Source: Mucilaginibacter sp. OK098 (GTDB taxonomy: Bacteria; Bacteroidota; Bacteroidia; Sphingobacteriales; Sphingobacteriaceae). Taken from it: a stretch of 64,000 nt of DNA. Position numbers and translations under genes: made by a program. The stretch is taken from NCBI RefSeq assembly GCF_900142915.1, contig NZ_FRCM01000005.1, forward strand, positions 496,001 through 560,000, written 5' to 3'. The notes under the pieces were generated by a model that was given only the letters and a program-made list of their open reading frames with translations, made no database searches and had not been told where the DNA came from. Below are positions 35,881-44,119 of the stretch, piece after piece. Position 1 is the first letter of the stretch; every line of letters begins with the position of its first letter.

Positions 35881-36093
35881 TTGTCTTTTTTTATGCTTAT
35901 TTAAGGGGTGTCCGTCCGTTCGCCGGGCCCTTACTAACAAAACGAACGGACGCTTTTTAGTACCTCTGGATAAAATCTGTAACCTATTGTCTTTTTTTGA
36001 TGCTTATTTAAGGGGTGTCCGTCCGTTCGCCAGGCCCCTACTAACAAAACGAACGGACGCTTTTTAGCGCCTCGGGATAAAATCTGTAACTCT
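35881..36093. repeat. Tandem duplication of a 106-107 bp unit
   Basis: Unit 1 is 35881-35986 and unit 2 is 35987-36093. Both read TTGTCTTTTTTT.ATGCTTATT, then GGGGTGTCCGTCCGTTCG, ACTAACAAAACGAACGGACG and GATAAAATCTGTAAC. Each holds a GTCCGTTCG/CGAACGGAC hairpin, the same core as the hairpin at 35473-35510. Confidence 0.8.
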
Positions 36094-36189
36094 TTTTCCT
36101 CTTTCGGACTTTATTGACTTCCGGATTTCCCCAAAATCCTCAATCAAAAAAAATCCGAAATCGAAATTCCGACATCCGAAATCAAAACA

Positions 36190-36197
36190 TATCTTTG
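36190..36197 (+). promoter_or_regulatory. Promoter -7 element for glyS
   Basis: TATCTTTG fits TAnnTTTG and ends 7 nt before the ATG at 36205, predicting a leader of about 4 nt. The tract just upstream (36149-36185) is a C-strand iterated-word arm of AAATCCGAAATC type. Confidence 0.5.
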
Positions 36198-36204
36198 CGC
36201 TATT

Positions 36205-37686
36205 ATGAGCAAATCAACCGACGAACTTTTTAAAAACGTTATATCGCACGCTAAAGAATATGGCTTTGTTTTCCAATCCAGTGAAATTTATGATGGCCTG
36301 AGCGCTGTTTATGATTACGGGCAATTTGGCTCGGAGTTAAAGAACAACATCAAAACCTATTGGTGGAAAGCCATGGTACAAATGCACGAGAACATTGTCG
36401 GGATTGATTCTGCCATATTTATGCACCCGAAGATCTGGGAAGCAAGCGGGCATGTTGCAGGTTTCAGCGACCCGATGATTGATAATAAGGATTCCAACAA
36501 GCGCTACCGTGCCGATCAACTATTAGAAGATAAGATTGAACGTTATAAAAAAGACGGTAAAACTGATAAAGCTGAATTGCTGCAGGAAGAGTTGGATGAA
36601 GCTTTAAAAATGGAAAACCTGGTCGGCTTAAAGGATTTAATTTTAGCACACGAAATAGCCGACCCGGTAAGCGGTACCCGCAACTGGACGGATGTGCGCC
36701 AGTTTAACCTGATGTTTAGTACCCAAATGGGCGCCGTGGCTGATGATGCCGACGTGGTATATCTTCGCCCGGAAACTGCACAGGGGATTTTTGTAAACTA
36801 TTTGAACGTGCAAAAATCAGGCAGGATGAAAATTCCTTTCGGGATAGCACAAATTGGTAAGGCATTCCGTAACGAGGTAATCGCCCGCCAGTTCATCATC
36901 CGGATGCGCGAGTTTGAGCAGATGGAGATGCAGTTCTTCGTTCGCCCTGGCACACAAAAGGAGTGGTTTGAAAAATGGAAAAAAACACGTTTGGAATGGC
37001 ACCTGGCTTTAGGCACTGCTCCTAAGAAATACCGTTACCACGAGCACACCAAACTTGCTCACTATGCCGATGCTGCTTATGATATCGAGTTTGATTTCCC
37101 TTTTGGCTTTAAAGAAGTTGAAGGCATCCATAGCCGTACCGATTTTGATTTAAGCCAGCACCAGAAGTTCAGCAACAAAAAGATGCAGTACTTTGACCCG
37201 GAGATTGACCCGGCTACAGAGAAGCCTTACGGTAACTACATTCCATACGTTATTGAAACCTCTATAGGTTTAGACCGCATGTTTTTATTAACGATGATAA
37301 ACGCCTTTGAAGAAGAGGACCTGAGCACCGAAGAAAAGCAAGACAGCCGTACCGTATTGCGCCTGCACCCTTGCTTAGCGCCGGTTAAAGCTGCCATTTT
37401 CCCGTTAATAAAAAAAGACGGTTTGCCTGAAAAGGCCCGCGAAATAATGGATAAGCTAAAGCTTGACTTTAACCTGCAATACGAAGAGAAAGATGCCATA
37501 GGTAAACGTTACAGGAGGCAGGATGCCATAGGTACACCAATTTGTATCACTGTAGATCATCAGACATTGGAAGATAACACCGTAACCATCCGCTACCGCG
37601 ATACCATGAAGCAGGAACGTGTTGATGCGCGCGAGCTTGAAAAGATCTTAGGGGATATGGTGAGCTGGAAGAATTTGTTGGCGTAG
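36205..37686 (+). CDS. glyS: Glycyl-tRNA synthetase (single-chain class II)
   Basis: Charges tRNA-Gly; 493 residues, the alpha2 form as used by Bacteroidota and eukaryotes, not the alpha2beta2 enzyme. Class II motifs visible are motif 2, AFRNEVIARQFIIRMREFEQMEMQF (in FRNE), and motif 3 in YVIETSIGLDRMFL. The glycine-site region YLRPETAQGIFVNY is present. The C-terminal anticodon-binding domain begins near LRLHPCLAPVKAAIFPL. A matching tRNA-Gly (TCC) gene lies at 53947 in this window. Confidence 0.97.
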   Translation: MSKSTDELFKNVISHAKEYGFVFQSSEIYDGLSAVYDYGQFGSELKNNIKTYWWKAMVQMHENIVGIDSAIFMHPKIWEASGHVAGFSDPMIDNKDSNKRYRADQLLEDKIERYKKDGKTDKAELLQEELDEALKMENLVGLKDLILAHEIADPVSGTRNWTDVRQFNLMFSTQMGAVADDADVVYLRPETAQGIFVNYLNVQKSGRMKIPFGIAQIGKAFRNEVIARQFIIRMREFEQMEMQFFVRPGTQKEWFEKWKKTRLEWHLALGTAPKKYRYHEHTKLAHYADAAYDIEFDFPFGFKEVEGIHSRTDFDLSQHQKFSNKKMQYFDPEIDPATEKPYGNYIPYVIETSIGLDRMFLLTMINAFEEEDLSTEEKQDSRTVLRLHPCLAPVKAAIFPLIKKDGLPEKAREIMDKLKLDFNLQYEEKDAIGKRYRRQDAIGTPICITVDHQTLEDNTVTIRYRDTMKQERVDARELEKILGDMVSWKNLLA

Positions 37687-37690
37687 GTTT

Positions 37691-37780
37691 TGAACCATGA
37701 TTAAAGGATTAAATGATTTCCCTGATTTATTAAAGGCGGACAGCATCCTTTAATCTATAAATCAGGCGAATCATGGTTCA
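37691..37780. repeat. Inverted repeat TGAACCATGATT between glyS and radC
   Basis: Left arm 37691-37736 (TGAACCATGATTAAAGGATT and on) and right arm 37747-37780 (CCTTTAATCTATAAATCAGG, AATCATGGTTCA) are complementary over most of their length, with a few mismatches. It probably forms a long stem after glyS. Confidence 0.7.
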
Positions 37781-37805
37781 GACAAAAAAATCGTAAATTA
37801 CAACC

Positions 37806-38504
37806 GTGAATACTTACGACACCAAGATCGGTATAAAAGCATGGGCGGAGGAAGATCGCCCACGTGAAAAGCTGGGCACACAGGGCAGGCGTGCCTTAAC
37901 CGATGCCGAGCTGATAGCTATACTGATAGGATCTGGTAGTCGTAATGAAACTGCGGTGGAGCTGAGCAAGCGCATCCTTCACCATTATGGTAATGATCTG
38001 AACAAGCTGGGCAAAGCCTCCATTGCCGAACTCTCCAACTTTAAGGGCATCGGCGAAGCCAAAGCAATTTCTATAATAGCTGCGCTTGAAATTGGCAGGC
38101 GCAGAAGCGATACAGAAAGTAAGCTTCCTGAACACATCGGCACCAGCAGGGATACCTACAACATAATGAAACGTCATCTCATGGACCTTAATCATGAGGA
38201 GTTTTGGATAGTGCTTACAAGCCGTTCATCAAAGTTAATTGCCAAAGAGCTGATCAGCAAAGGCGGCTTATCGGCCACAATTGTTGATCCTAAGATCATT
38301 TTCGGTTTGGCATTACAGCACAAGGCCAGCCATATCTTCCTGGTACATAACCACCCATCGGGCAATTTAAGTCCAAGTCACGAGGATCTTCATTTAACCA
38401 AAAAATTAGTGGATGCAGGGCAGATGCTGGATATTAAGATACTTGACCACCTGATCATCACCAATGAGGGTTTTTATAGTTTTGCTGATCATGGGTTGTT
38501 TTGA
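37806..38504 (+). CDS. radC: RadC-family JAB/MPN domain protein
   Basis: A 232-residue protein with an N-terminal helix-hairpin-helix region (LSNFKGIGEAKAISIIAALE) and a C-terminal JAMM domain with VHNHPSGNLSPSHED, the zinc motif HxHP..S..D. The opening WAEEDRPREKLGTQGRRALTDAELIAILIGSG is typical. Despite the name, a direct DNA repair role is not established for this family. The start is GTG at 37806, preceded by an AT-rich stretch. It stands between two repeat-rich junctions. Confidence 0.92.
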   Translation: MNTYDTKIGIKAWAEEDRPREKLGTQGRRALTDAELIAILIGSGSRNETAVELSKRILHHYGNDLNKLGKASIAELSNFKGIGEAKAISIIAALEIGRRRSDTESKLPEHIGTSRDTYNIMKRHLMDLNHEEFWIVLTSRSSKLIAKELISKGGLSATIVDPKIIFGLALQHKASHIFLVHNHPSGNLSPSHEDLHLTKKLVDAGQMLDIKILDHLIITNEGFYSFADHGLF

Positions 38505-38655
38505 AGAAGTCCGAAAGTCCGGAAGTCGGGAAGTCCGAAAGTGAGAAAGTAGTGAGGGAGATCGAAACATCTACCGAAAGATGATTTTTAAAGTACATCA
38601 GGTGGAAACAACATACCAACTATAGCGTTATCTTTAAACAATTAAACTAACAGCC

Positions 38656-38889
38656 ATGATAATTCCAGATAATCAAATCCCGATTGACGATGCAGACAAT
38701 AATGAGTCTGACGACCAGCAAAGCCAGAAAGATGTACATTCAAATGGCTTAGATGATTTACCAGAATCAGGCGATACCGTTGATTATGCAGATCAGGATA
38801 AGCTAAAGCGCGCTTACGATGCCTCAGAAGCCTCATATACCCTTAACCTGGGTGATGATGGCGATGCGGATACAGGCGATGACGATTAA
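38656..38889 (+). CDS. Small highly acidic protein
   Basis: A 77-residue protein with a very high Asp/Glu content (starts MIIPDNQIPIDDADNNESDD, ends DDGDADTGDDD) and almost no hydrophobic core, so it is probably disordered. No signal peptide. It lies between radC and pheT and is enclosed by nested inverted repeats. No recognised family; function unknown. It is accepted as a gene because of its ATG after an A-rich leader, its biased composition and its lack of overlap with repeats except at its last bases. Confidence 0.65.
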   Translation: MIIPDNQIPIDDADNNESDDQQSQKDVHSNGLDDLPESGDTVDYADQDKLKRAYDASEASYTLNLGDDGDADTGDDD

Positions 38890-39057
38890 GGTTAAAGGTA
38901 AAAGGCGAAAGGTAAAAGGTTTTTGAATATCGAATAATGAATATTGAATTTTAAATAAAGAAGTACCAATATTCCGCAATCGGCATTCCGAATTCCGCAT
39001 TAACTTTCGCCTTCACCATTTTTAAAAGCCTTTCGCCCTTAACCTTTTACCTTTCTG
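38888..39057. repeat. Nested word hairpin (AAGGTAAAAGG type)
   Basis: Left arm 38888-38923 (AAGGTTAAAGGTAAAAGGCG words) pairs in style with right arm 39024-39057 (AAAAGCCTTTCGCCCTTAAC, CTTTTACCTTTC). Further in, GAATATCGAATAATGAATATTGAA (38925-38950) faces ATTCCG-type words (38972-38998). The left arm begins at the stop codon of the acidic protein. Confidence 0.65.
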
Positions 39058-39124
39058 CTTTTCCCCCCTTCCATCTTTTTCTCACTTTCGGACTTTCCGA
39101 CTTCCGGTCTTTCGGACTAAATCC

Positions 39125-39132
39125 TATCTTTG
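39125..39132 (+). promoter_or_regulatory. Promoter -7 element for pheT
   Basis: TATCTTTG fits TAnnTTTG, 20 nt before the ATG at 39153. Confidence 0.5.
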
Positions 39133-39152
39133 CCGATTATCATTTCGCTATA

Positions 39153-41552
39153 ATGAAGATATCGTATAATTGGCTTAAAGAATTTATTGATACAGATAAA
39201 ACTCCCGAAGAGATCTCGACCATTTTAACCGGTACGGGTTTGGAGGTGGAAAGCCTTGAAAAAGTGCAGCCTATCCCCGGCGGGCTTGAAGGTTTGGTGA
39301 TCGGCTACGTAAAGGAGCGTGCCCAGCATCCCAATGCCGACAGGCTGAGCATTACCAAAGTTGATGTAGGTACAGGTGAAGACCTGCAAATTGTTTGCGG
39401 AGCACATAACGTAGCCGCAGGGCAAAAGGTAGTGGTTGCCACCGTTGGCACTACCGTTTACCCGACTGTTGGCGAGCCGTTTAAAATAAATAAATCAAAA
39501 ATAAGGGGCGAGGCATCCGAAGGGATGATCTGTGCTGAGGATGAAATAGGCCTGGGAACCGATCACGCAGGTATTATGGTGCTTGATGCTGATGCCGAAA
39601 TTGGCGCATTAGCTAAAGACTATTTTAAATTAAACGACGATTACCTTTACGAGATTGGATTAACCCCCAACCGTGCCGATGCAACATCGCATTTAGGTAC
39701 GGCAAGGGATATTGCCGCATTTTTAAAAATAGCAACCAAGAGGCCTGATGTTTCGGCATTTAAGGTGGAGAACACCAGCAGGACTATTAAAGTTGTGGTG
39801 GAGAATGAGGCTGCAAGTCCAAGATACTCCGGTGTAACCATTTCGGGTGTTGAAGTTAAAGATTCACCAAAATGGCTAAAGGAAAGGCTGGCGGTTATAG
39901 GCATCCGCGCTATCAATAACATTGTTGATGCTACCAATTATGTGCTGCATGACCTTGGTCAGCCGCTGCATGCTTTTGATGCGGATGCTATTAAAGGCGA
40001 TACGGTGATTGTTAAAAATTATCCCGAAGGAACGCTATTCAAAACTTTGGACGATGTGGAGCGCAAACTGAGTGCCGATGATTTAATGATTGGCAATGCC
40101 GAAGTACCAATGTGTATAGCAGGTGTTTTTGGCGGAGCAGATTCTGGCGTTAAATCAACAACAAAAAACATCTTTTTAGAAAGTGCTTATTTCAACGCAG
40201 TATCGGTTCGTAAAACATCAAAACGCCATGGCTTAAAAACGGATGCCTCGTTCAGATTTGAGCGCGGTACCGATCCGGATATGACGGTGTTTGCCCTTAA
40301 ACGTGCTGCATTGCTGATAAAGGAAGTAGCTGGAGGAAGTATCTCGTCCGAAATTTCTGATCATTACCCAAATCCTGTTGCGCCATTTGCAATAGAGGTT
40401 ACTTATAAAAATATCCACAGGCTCATAGGCAAAGAAATTCCTCATGGCGAAATTAAAGGCATCCTTACCGCATTGGATATTGCCATAGTTGGCGAAACAG
40501 GTGAGGGGCTTTCTTTAAAAGTGCCTCCTTACCGCGTGGATATTACCCGCGAGGTGGACATTGTAGAAGAGATCTTGCGCATTTATGGTTATAACAACAT
40601 CGAAATCCCAACGCAGATCAGGGCATCATTAAATACATCCATCAGGCCTGAGAAAGACACAGTTCAGAATTTGATCTCTGATATGTTGAGTGCTAATGGC
40701 TTTAACGAGATTATGTCGAACTCGCTAACCAAATCGGCCTATTCATCAAATTTAGATAAAGCGGTTAAGATCCTGAACCCGCTAAGCAGCGACCTGGATG
40801 TAATGCGCCAAACACTGGTTTATTCTGGCCTGGAAGCCATCGCTTATAACACTAATCGCAGAAATGCCGATTTGAAGCTATACGAGTTTGGCAAGGTGTA
40901 CGAGGTTAACGAAGATAAATACACCGAAACGCAACGGTTTGCGCTATTTATATCTGGCATTGATAAACCTGAGCAGTGGAACCAAAAAGCAAAGCCTGTA
41001 TCGTTTTATAACCTGAAAGCTATTGTTGATGGCATCATTACCAAACTAAATATCACCGGCCTTACTTTGGAGGAATCAACCTGTAAAAAGCTAAGCTGGG
41101 GCATGCAATACAATCGCAATGGCAAGCAACTGGTTAAGTTTGGCAAGGTATCGGCAGAAGCGCTGAAAAAGGTTGATGTGGATAAGGAAGTTTTTTGTGC
41201 CGATTTTAACTTCGATATGATATTGGCTGCGGTGCGTAAAAACAAGATTGTGTTCCAGGACGTATCGAAGTTCCCGGCAGTAAGGCGCGACCTTTCTATG
41301 CTGATCGATAAATCGGTAACGTTCGGACAGTTGAAGCAGATAGCCGAACGAACAGAACGCAAGCTATTGCAGGATGTTAGCGTATTTGACGTTTACGAAG
41401 GCGATAAGCTGCCGGCTGGTAAAAAATCATATGCGTTAAGCTTCATCATCCAGGACAGTGAAAAAACTCTTACTGATAAAGCGATTGACAGCATTATGCA
41501 AAAGCTAATTTACAACCTGGGAAAAGAAGCAGGAGCGGAAATTAGAAAGTAG
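39153..41552 (+). CDS. pheT: Phenylalanyl-tRNA synthetase beta subunit
   Basis: A 799-residue subunit of the alpha2beta2 enzyme. Domains in order: an N-terminal EMAP-II-like tRNA-binding fold (about residues 40-150, HPNADRLSITKVDVG), the B3/B4 editing domain (about 210-390, AINNIVDATNYVLHDLGQPLHAFD), B5 (IEEILRIYGYNNI in VEEILRIYGYNN), a catalytic-like core, and a C-terminal anticodon-binding FDX-ACB domain (FPAVRRDLSMLIDKSVTFGQ). pheS is not adjacent, so the two subunits are encoded apart here. Confidence 0.97.
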   Translation: MKISYNWLKEFIDTDKTPEEISTILTGTGLEVESLEKVQPIPGGLEGLVIGYVKERAQHPNADRLSITKVDVGTGEDLQIVCGAHNVAAGQKVVVATVGTTVYPTVGEPFKINKSKIRGEASEGMICAEDEIGLGTDHAGIMVLDADAEIGALAKDYFKLNDDYLYEIGLTPNRADATSHLGTARDIAAFLKIATKRPDVSAFKVENTSRTIKVVVENEAASPRYSGVTISGVEVKDSPKWLKERLAVIGIRAINNIVDATNYVLHDLGQPLHAFDADAIKGDTVIVKNYPEGTLFKTLDDVERKLSADDLMIGNAEVPMCIAGVFGGADSGVKSTTKNIFLESAYFNAVSVRKTSKRHGLKTDASFRFERGTDPDMTVFALKRAALLIKEVAGGSISSEISDHYPNPVAPFAIEVTYKNIHRLIGKEIPHGEIKGILTALDIAIVGETGEGLSLKVPPYRVDITREVDIVEEILRIYGYNNIEIPTQIRASLNTSIRPEKDTVQNLISDMLSANGFNEIMSNSLTKSAYSSNLDKAVKILNPLSSDLDVMRQTLVYSGLEAIAYNTNRRNADLKLYEFGKVYEVNEDKYTETQRFALFISGIDKPEQWNQKAKPVSFYNLKAIVDGIITKLNITGLTLEESTCKKLSWGMQYNRNGKQLVKFGKVSAEALKKVDVDKEVFCADFNFDMILAAVRKNKIVFQDVSKFPAVRRDLSMLIDKSVTFGQLKQIAERTERKLLQDVSVFDVYEGDKLPAGKKSYALSFIIQDSEKTLTDKAIDSIMQKLIYNLGKEAGAEIRK

Positions 41553-41675
41553 TTGATTAGGTTGGATTAAGTTGAATGGGTTGATTGAGTTTTTAAATAT
41601 TAATTAATATATTCACCCTTTAAAACATTAACCAACTTAATCTAACTTAGTCAACTTAATCCAACTCAATCAACT
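41551..41675. repeat. Iterated-word hairpin (GTTGATTAAGTTG type)
   Basis: Left arm 41551-41590 (GTTGATTAGGTTGGATTAAG words) and right arm 41629-41675 (AACCAACTTAATCTAACTTA words) are complementary with mismatches. They surround an AT-rich loop containing TTAATTAATATATT. The right arm ends 8 bp before the next ATG. Confidence 0.7.
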
Positions 41676-41683
41676 AAAAAACA

Positions 41684-41971
41684 ATGGCCCTAGCAGAGCA
41701 ATTAAATACAATTGTAGAAAGAACGGAGCGCTTAATTGAGCTTTGTGCTGCTTTGCAGGAGGAAAATGACTTATTGAAACTGGAGAGCGAGGCGCTTTCA
41801 GTAGCCCTTGATGCCAGTAAAAATAAGACAAAAGAGCTTGATGAAAAGCTCCGAGCATTGAAGATGGCGAAGTCATTTTCAGAAACAAATGAAAAAAGTC
41901 TTGACATAAAGCAAAAAATTAACGAATTTGTGCAAGAAATAGATAAGTGTATTGTATTATTGAAGAAATAA
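41684..41971 (+). CDS. Small coiled-coil protein upstream of zapA
   Basis: A 95-residue, almost fully helical protein (ALAEQLNTIVERTERLIELC, then ALQEENDLLKLESEALSVAL, ending EIDKCIVLLKK). A heptad pattern with Leu/Ile predicts a coiled coil. The position directly before zapA, 19 bp apart, and its charged helical nature suggest a division or cell-shape role, but this is inference from context only. No named family is recognised. Confidence 0.75.
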   Translation: MALAEQLNTIVERTERLIELCAALQEENDLLKLESEALSVALDASKNKTKELDEKLRALKMAKSFSETNEKSLDIKQKINEFVQEIDKCIVLLKK

Positions 41972-41990
41972 TACAAAAAGTGAAGCTCAA

Positions 41991-42284
41991 ATGGGAGAAA
42001 TCTCAATAAAAATAAACATTGCTGACAGAGTTTACCCCTTAAAGGTGAACATGGAAGAGGAAGAAATAATACGTAGGGCAGCCAAACTGATTAATGACCG
42101 GATAAAAGAATATCAGGAAAATTACGCAGTGCGGGATAAACAGGATTTGCTTTCGATGTGCGTGTTGCATTATGCAACATCATCGTTAAAGGCAGATATG
42201 AAGGTTACCGTAGAGGATACAGAAGTAACGGATAAGGTTTACCAGTTGGATTATTTGTTATCAGAATTTTTTTCAAAGCAATAA
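41991..42284 (+). CDS. zapA: Cell division protein ZapA
   Basis: A 97-residue FtsZ-associated protein that bundles Z-ring filaments. The globular head includes ISIKINIADRVYPLKV and EEEIIRRAAKLINDRI. The helical tail includes KQDLLSMCVLHYATSSLKA. It is followed by a candidate 6S RNA and rny, an arrangement paralleling the zapA-ssrS neighbourhood of enterobacteria. Confidence 0.9.
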   Translation: MGEISIKINIADRVYPLKVNMEEEEIIRRAAKLINDRIKEYQENYAVRDKQDLLSMCVLHYATSSLKADMKVTVEDTEVTDKVYQLDYLLSEFFSKQ

Positions 42285-42316
42285 CGTTCTTTACATATAA
42301 ACAGAGCAATTAAGAT

Positions 42317-42484
42317 TTAACCGCAGTTAAATTTTAAGTTTCACTATTAAAAACTTAACGCTTCTATATGGGTGGATCTAAGTGGCATACGTTAACCGTT
42401 TTGGTTTGCGGTACCCGGGATTCCGTATCCGAAATGAAGTTTTTAAATACATGATCCTTAAATATTAGTTGCGGTTTTTTTATT
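42317..42484 (+). ncRNA. ssrS: Candidate 6S RNA between zapA and rny
   Basis: A long stem-loop structure can be drawn. The closing stem is TTAACCGCAGTTAA (about 42317-42330) with TTAGTTGCGGTT (about 42467-42478), using G-U pairs, followed directly by seven T. Inside is an AT-rich internal bubble. A second stem, AAAAACTT (42349-42356) with AAGTTTTT (about 42437-42445), follows, and GC-richer apical hairpins include ACCG/CGGT and ATACG/CGTAT. Length of about 165 nt, the closing stem-bubble-stem plan and the position after zapA fit 6S RNA, which binds the RNA polymerase holoenzyme. The identification is structural and positional only. Confidence 0.5.
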
Positions 42485-42500
42485 TATACCAATTATAGAC

Positions 42501-44069
42501 ATGAGTACAACCATATTATACCTTATCATCGGAGTGTTGATAGGGGGCCTTCCGGGATTTATCCTCGGACGCTTTTTGCTGAAGAAACTGTTCAAAGACC
42601 AGGAAGTCGCAGCCCAGCATAAAGTAAAGAAGATCTTGAAAGATGCTGAAAATGATGCCGAGATCCTGAAAAAGAACAGGCTGCTTGAAGCGAAAGAGAA
42701 GTTTTTACAGATGAAAGCCGAGCATGAGCAGGAAATAAATGCTAAGAACAATAACATTAACCAACGCGAGAACGGCATTAAACAAAAGGAGCAGTCCTTA
42801 AATCAACGCCTGGAGAACCAGAACCGCAAGGATACAGAACTGGATAATCTTCGCAAAAACCTTGAAAAGCAAACCGAGCTTGTTGTTAAAAAACAGGAAG
42901 ATGTTGAAGTGCTGAAAAACTCGCACGTTCAGCAACTGGAAACTATCGCAGGCTTGTCTGCCGAGGATGCCAAAAACCAGCTGATTGATAACCTGCGTGA
43001 AGAAGCCCGAAGCAAGGCTATGGCGCAAATAAAAGACATTGTTGACGAAGCCAAGCTTACTGCAACCAAAGAAGCTAAAAAGATAGTTATCCAAACTATT
43101 CAGCGTACAGCTACTGAGGCAGCTATTGAAAATACAGTTTCTATTTTCAATATTGAGAATGATGAGATAAAGGGCCGCATTATTGGCCGTGAAGGTAGAA
43201 ATATCCGGGCACTGGAAGCAGCTACCGGTATTGAGATCATTGTTGATGATACACCGGAAGCTATTATACTTTCGGGCTTCGATCCTGTCCGCAGGGAGAT
43301 TGCCCGTTTGGCCATGCACCGCCTGGTAACGGACGGACGCATCCACCCGGCACGTATTGAAGAGGTGGTTGCCAAAACTAAAAAGCAGATTGAAGAAGAA
43401 ATAGTTGAAATAGGCGAGCGTACCGTAATTGATCTTGGGATCAATGGTCTGCACCCCGAGCTGATCCGTATGGTAGGCAGGATGCGTTACCGTTCATCAT
43501 ACGGGCAAAACCTGTTACAGCACTCGCGCGAGGTAGCTAACTTCTGCGCTACTATGGCAGCCGAGCTTGGTTTAAATGTTAAACTAGCCAAACGTGCCGG
43601 TTTACTGCATGATATTGGTAAAGTACCTGATGATAACCCTGAATTGCCACATGCTATTTTAGGGATGCAGCTTGCTGAAAAATATAAGGAACACCCTGAA
43701 GTTTGCAACGCTATAGGCGCTCACCATGACGAGGTGGAAATGACTTCTATGCTATCGCCAATAATCCAGGTTTGTGACGCTATATCAGGCGCAAGGCCGG
43801 GCGCACGCCGCGAGGTGGTTGAAAGCTACATCAAACGTTTAAAAGAGCTTGAAGAGCTCGCATTGTCATATCCTGGTGTCGAAAAAACATTCGCTATCCA
43901 GGCTGGTCGAGAATTACGTGTAGTGGTTGAAAGCGAAAAGATAAGTGATGCGCAATCAGAAATATTAGCCGCTGATATTTCAAACCGCATCCAAACAGAA
44001 ATGACCTATCCAGGCCAGATCAAAGTTACCGTGATAAGGGAAACAAGGTCTGTAGCATTTGCAAAATAA
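42501..44069 (+). CDS. rny: Ribonuclease Y
   Basis: A 522-residue membrane-anchored endoribonuclease that starts mRNA decay. It has an N-terminal transmembrane helix (LYLIIGVLIGGLPGFILGRF), a long Glu/Lys/Gln coiled coil (about residues 30-190), a KH domain (GRIIGREGRNIRALEAATG) and an HD domain (LLQHSREVANFC, AGLLHDIGKV, IGAHHDEVEM). Length matches the family. A terminator follows at 44081. Confidence 0.96.
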   Translation: MSTTILYLIIGVLIGGLPGFILGRFLLKKLFKDQEVAAQHKVKKILKDAENDAEILKKNRLLEAKEKFLQMKAEHEQEINAKNNNINQRENGIKQKEQSLNQRLENQNRKDTELDNLRKNLEKQTELVVKKQEDVEVLKNSHVQQLETIAGLSAEDAKNQLIDNLREEARSKAMAQIKDIVDEAKLTATKEAKKIVIQTIQRTATEAAIENTVSIFNIENDEIKGRIIGREGRNIRALEAATGIEIIVDDTPEAIILSGFDPVRREIARLAMHRLVTDGRIHPARIEEVVAKTKKQIEEEIVEIGERTVIDLGINGLHPELIRMVGRMRYRSSYGQNLLQHSREVANFCATMAAELGLNVKLAKRAGLLHDIGKVPDDNPELPHAILGMQLAEKYKEHPEVCNAIGAHHDEVEMTSMLSPIIQVCDAISGARPGARREVVESYIKRLKELEELALSYPGVEKTFAIQAGRELRVVVESEKISDAQSEILAADISNRIQTEMTYPGQIKVTVIRETRSVAFAK

Positions 44070-44080
44070 ATTAACTACAA

Positions 44081-44110
44081 ACCCTCTCCTTACAAGGCGG
44101 GGGTTTTTAT
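44081..44110 (+). terminator. Intrinsic terminator after rny
   Basis: ACCCTCTCC pairs with GGCGGGGGT (one mismatch, one G-U) around TTACAA, followed by TTTTTATTT. It ends 9 bp before the next GTG start. Confidence 0.75.
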
Positions 44111-44119
44111 TTATAAGCT

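Larger units (their letters stand above)
38506..39118. repeat. Outer pair of complementary word arms around a small gene
   Basis: Left arm 38506-38557 is built of AAGTCCGAAAGTCCGGAAGT words. Right arm 39081-39118 is CTCACTTTCGGACTTTCCGA and on, the complement. They are about 520 bp apart and enclose the 77-residue acidic protein gene and a second, nested word pair (38888-39057). Related single arms are at 10950-10978 and 36108-36130. Confidence 0.65.

Noticed and set aside
35828..36067. Open frame across the 107-bp tandem units
   Set aside because: It encodes a near-repeat peptide only because the DNA is tandemly duplicated; no leader or homology is evident.
35138..36093. Possible CRISPR array
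   Set aside because: Repeats are long, few, diverged and palindromic with no regular spacers; no cas genes are in the window.
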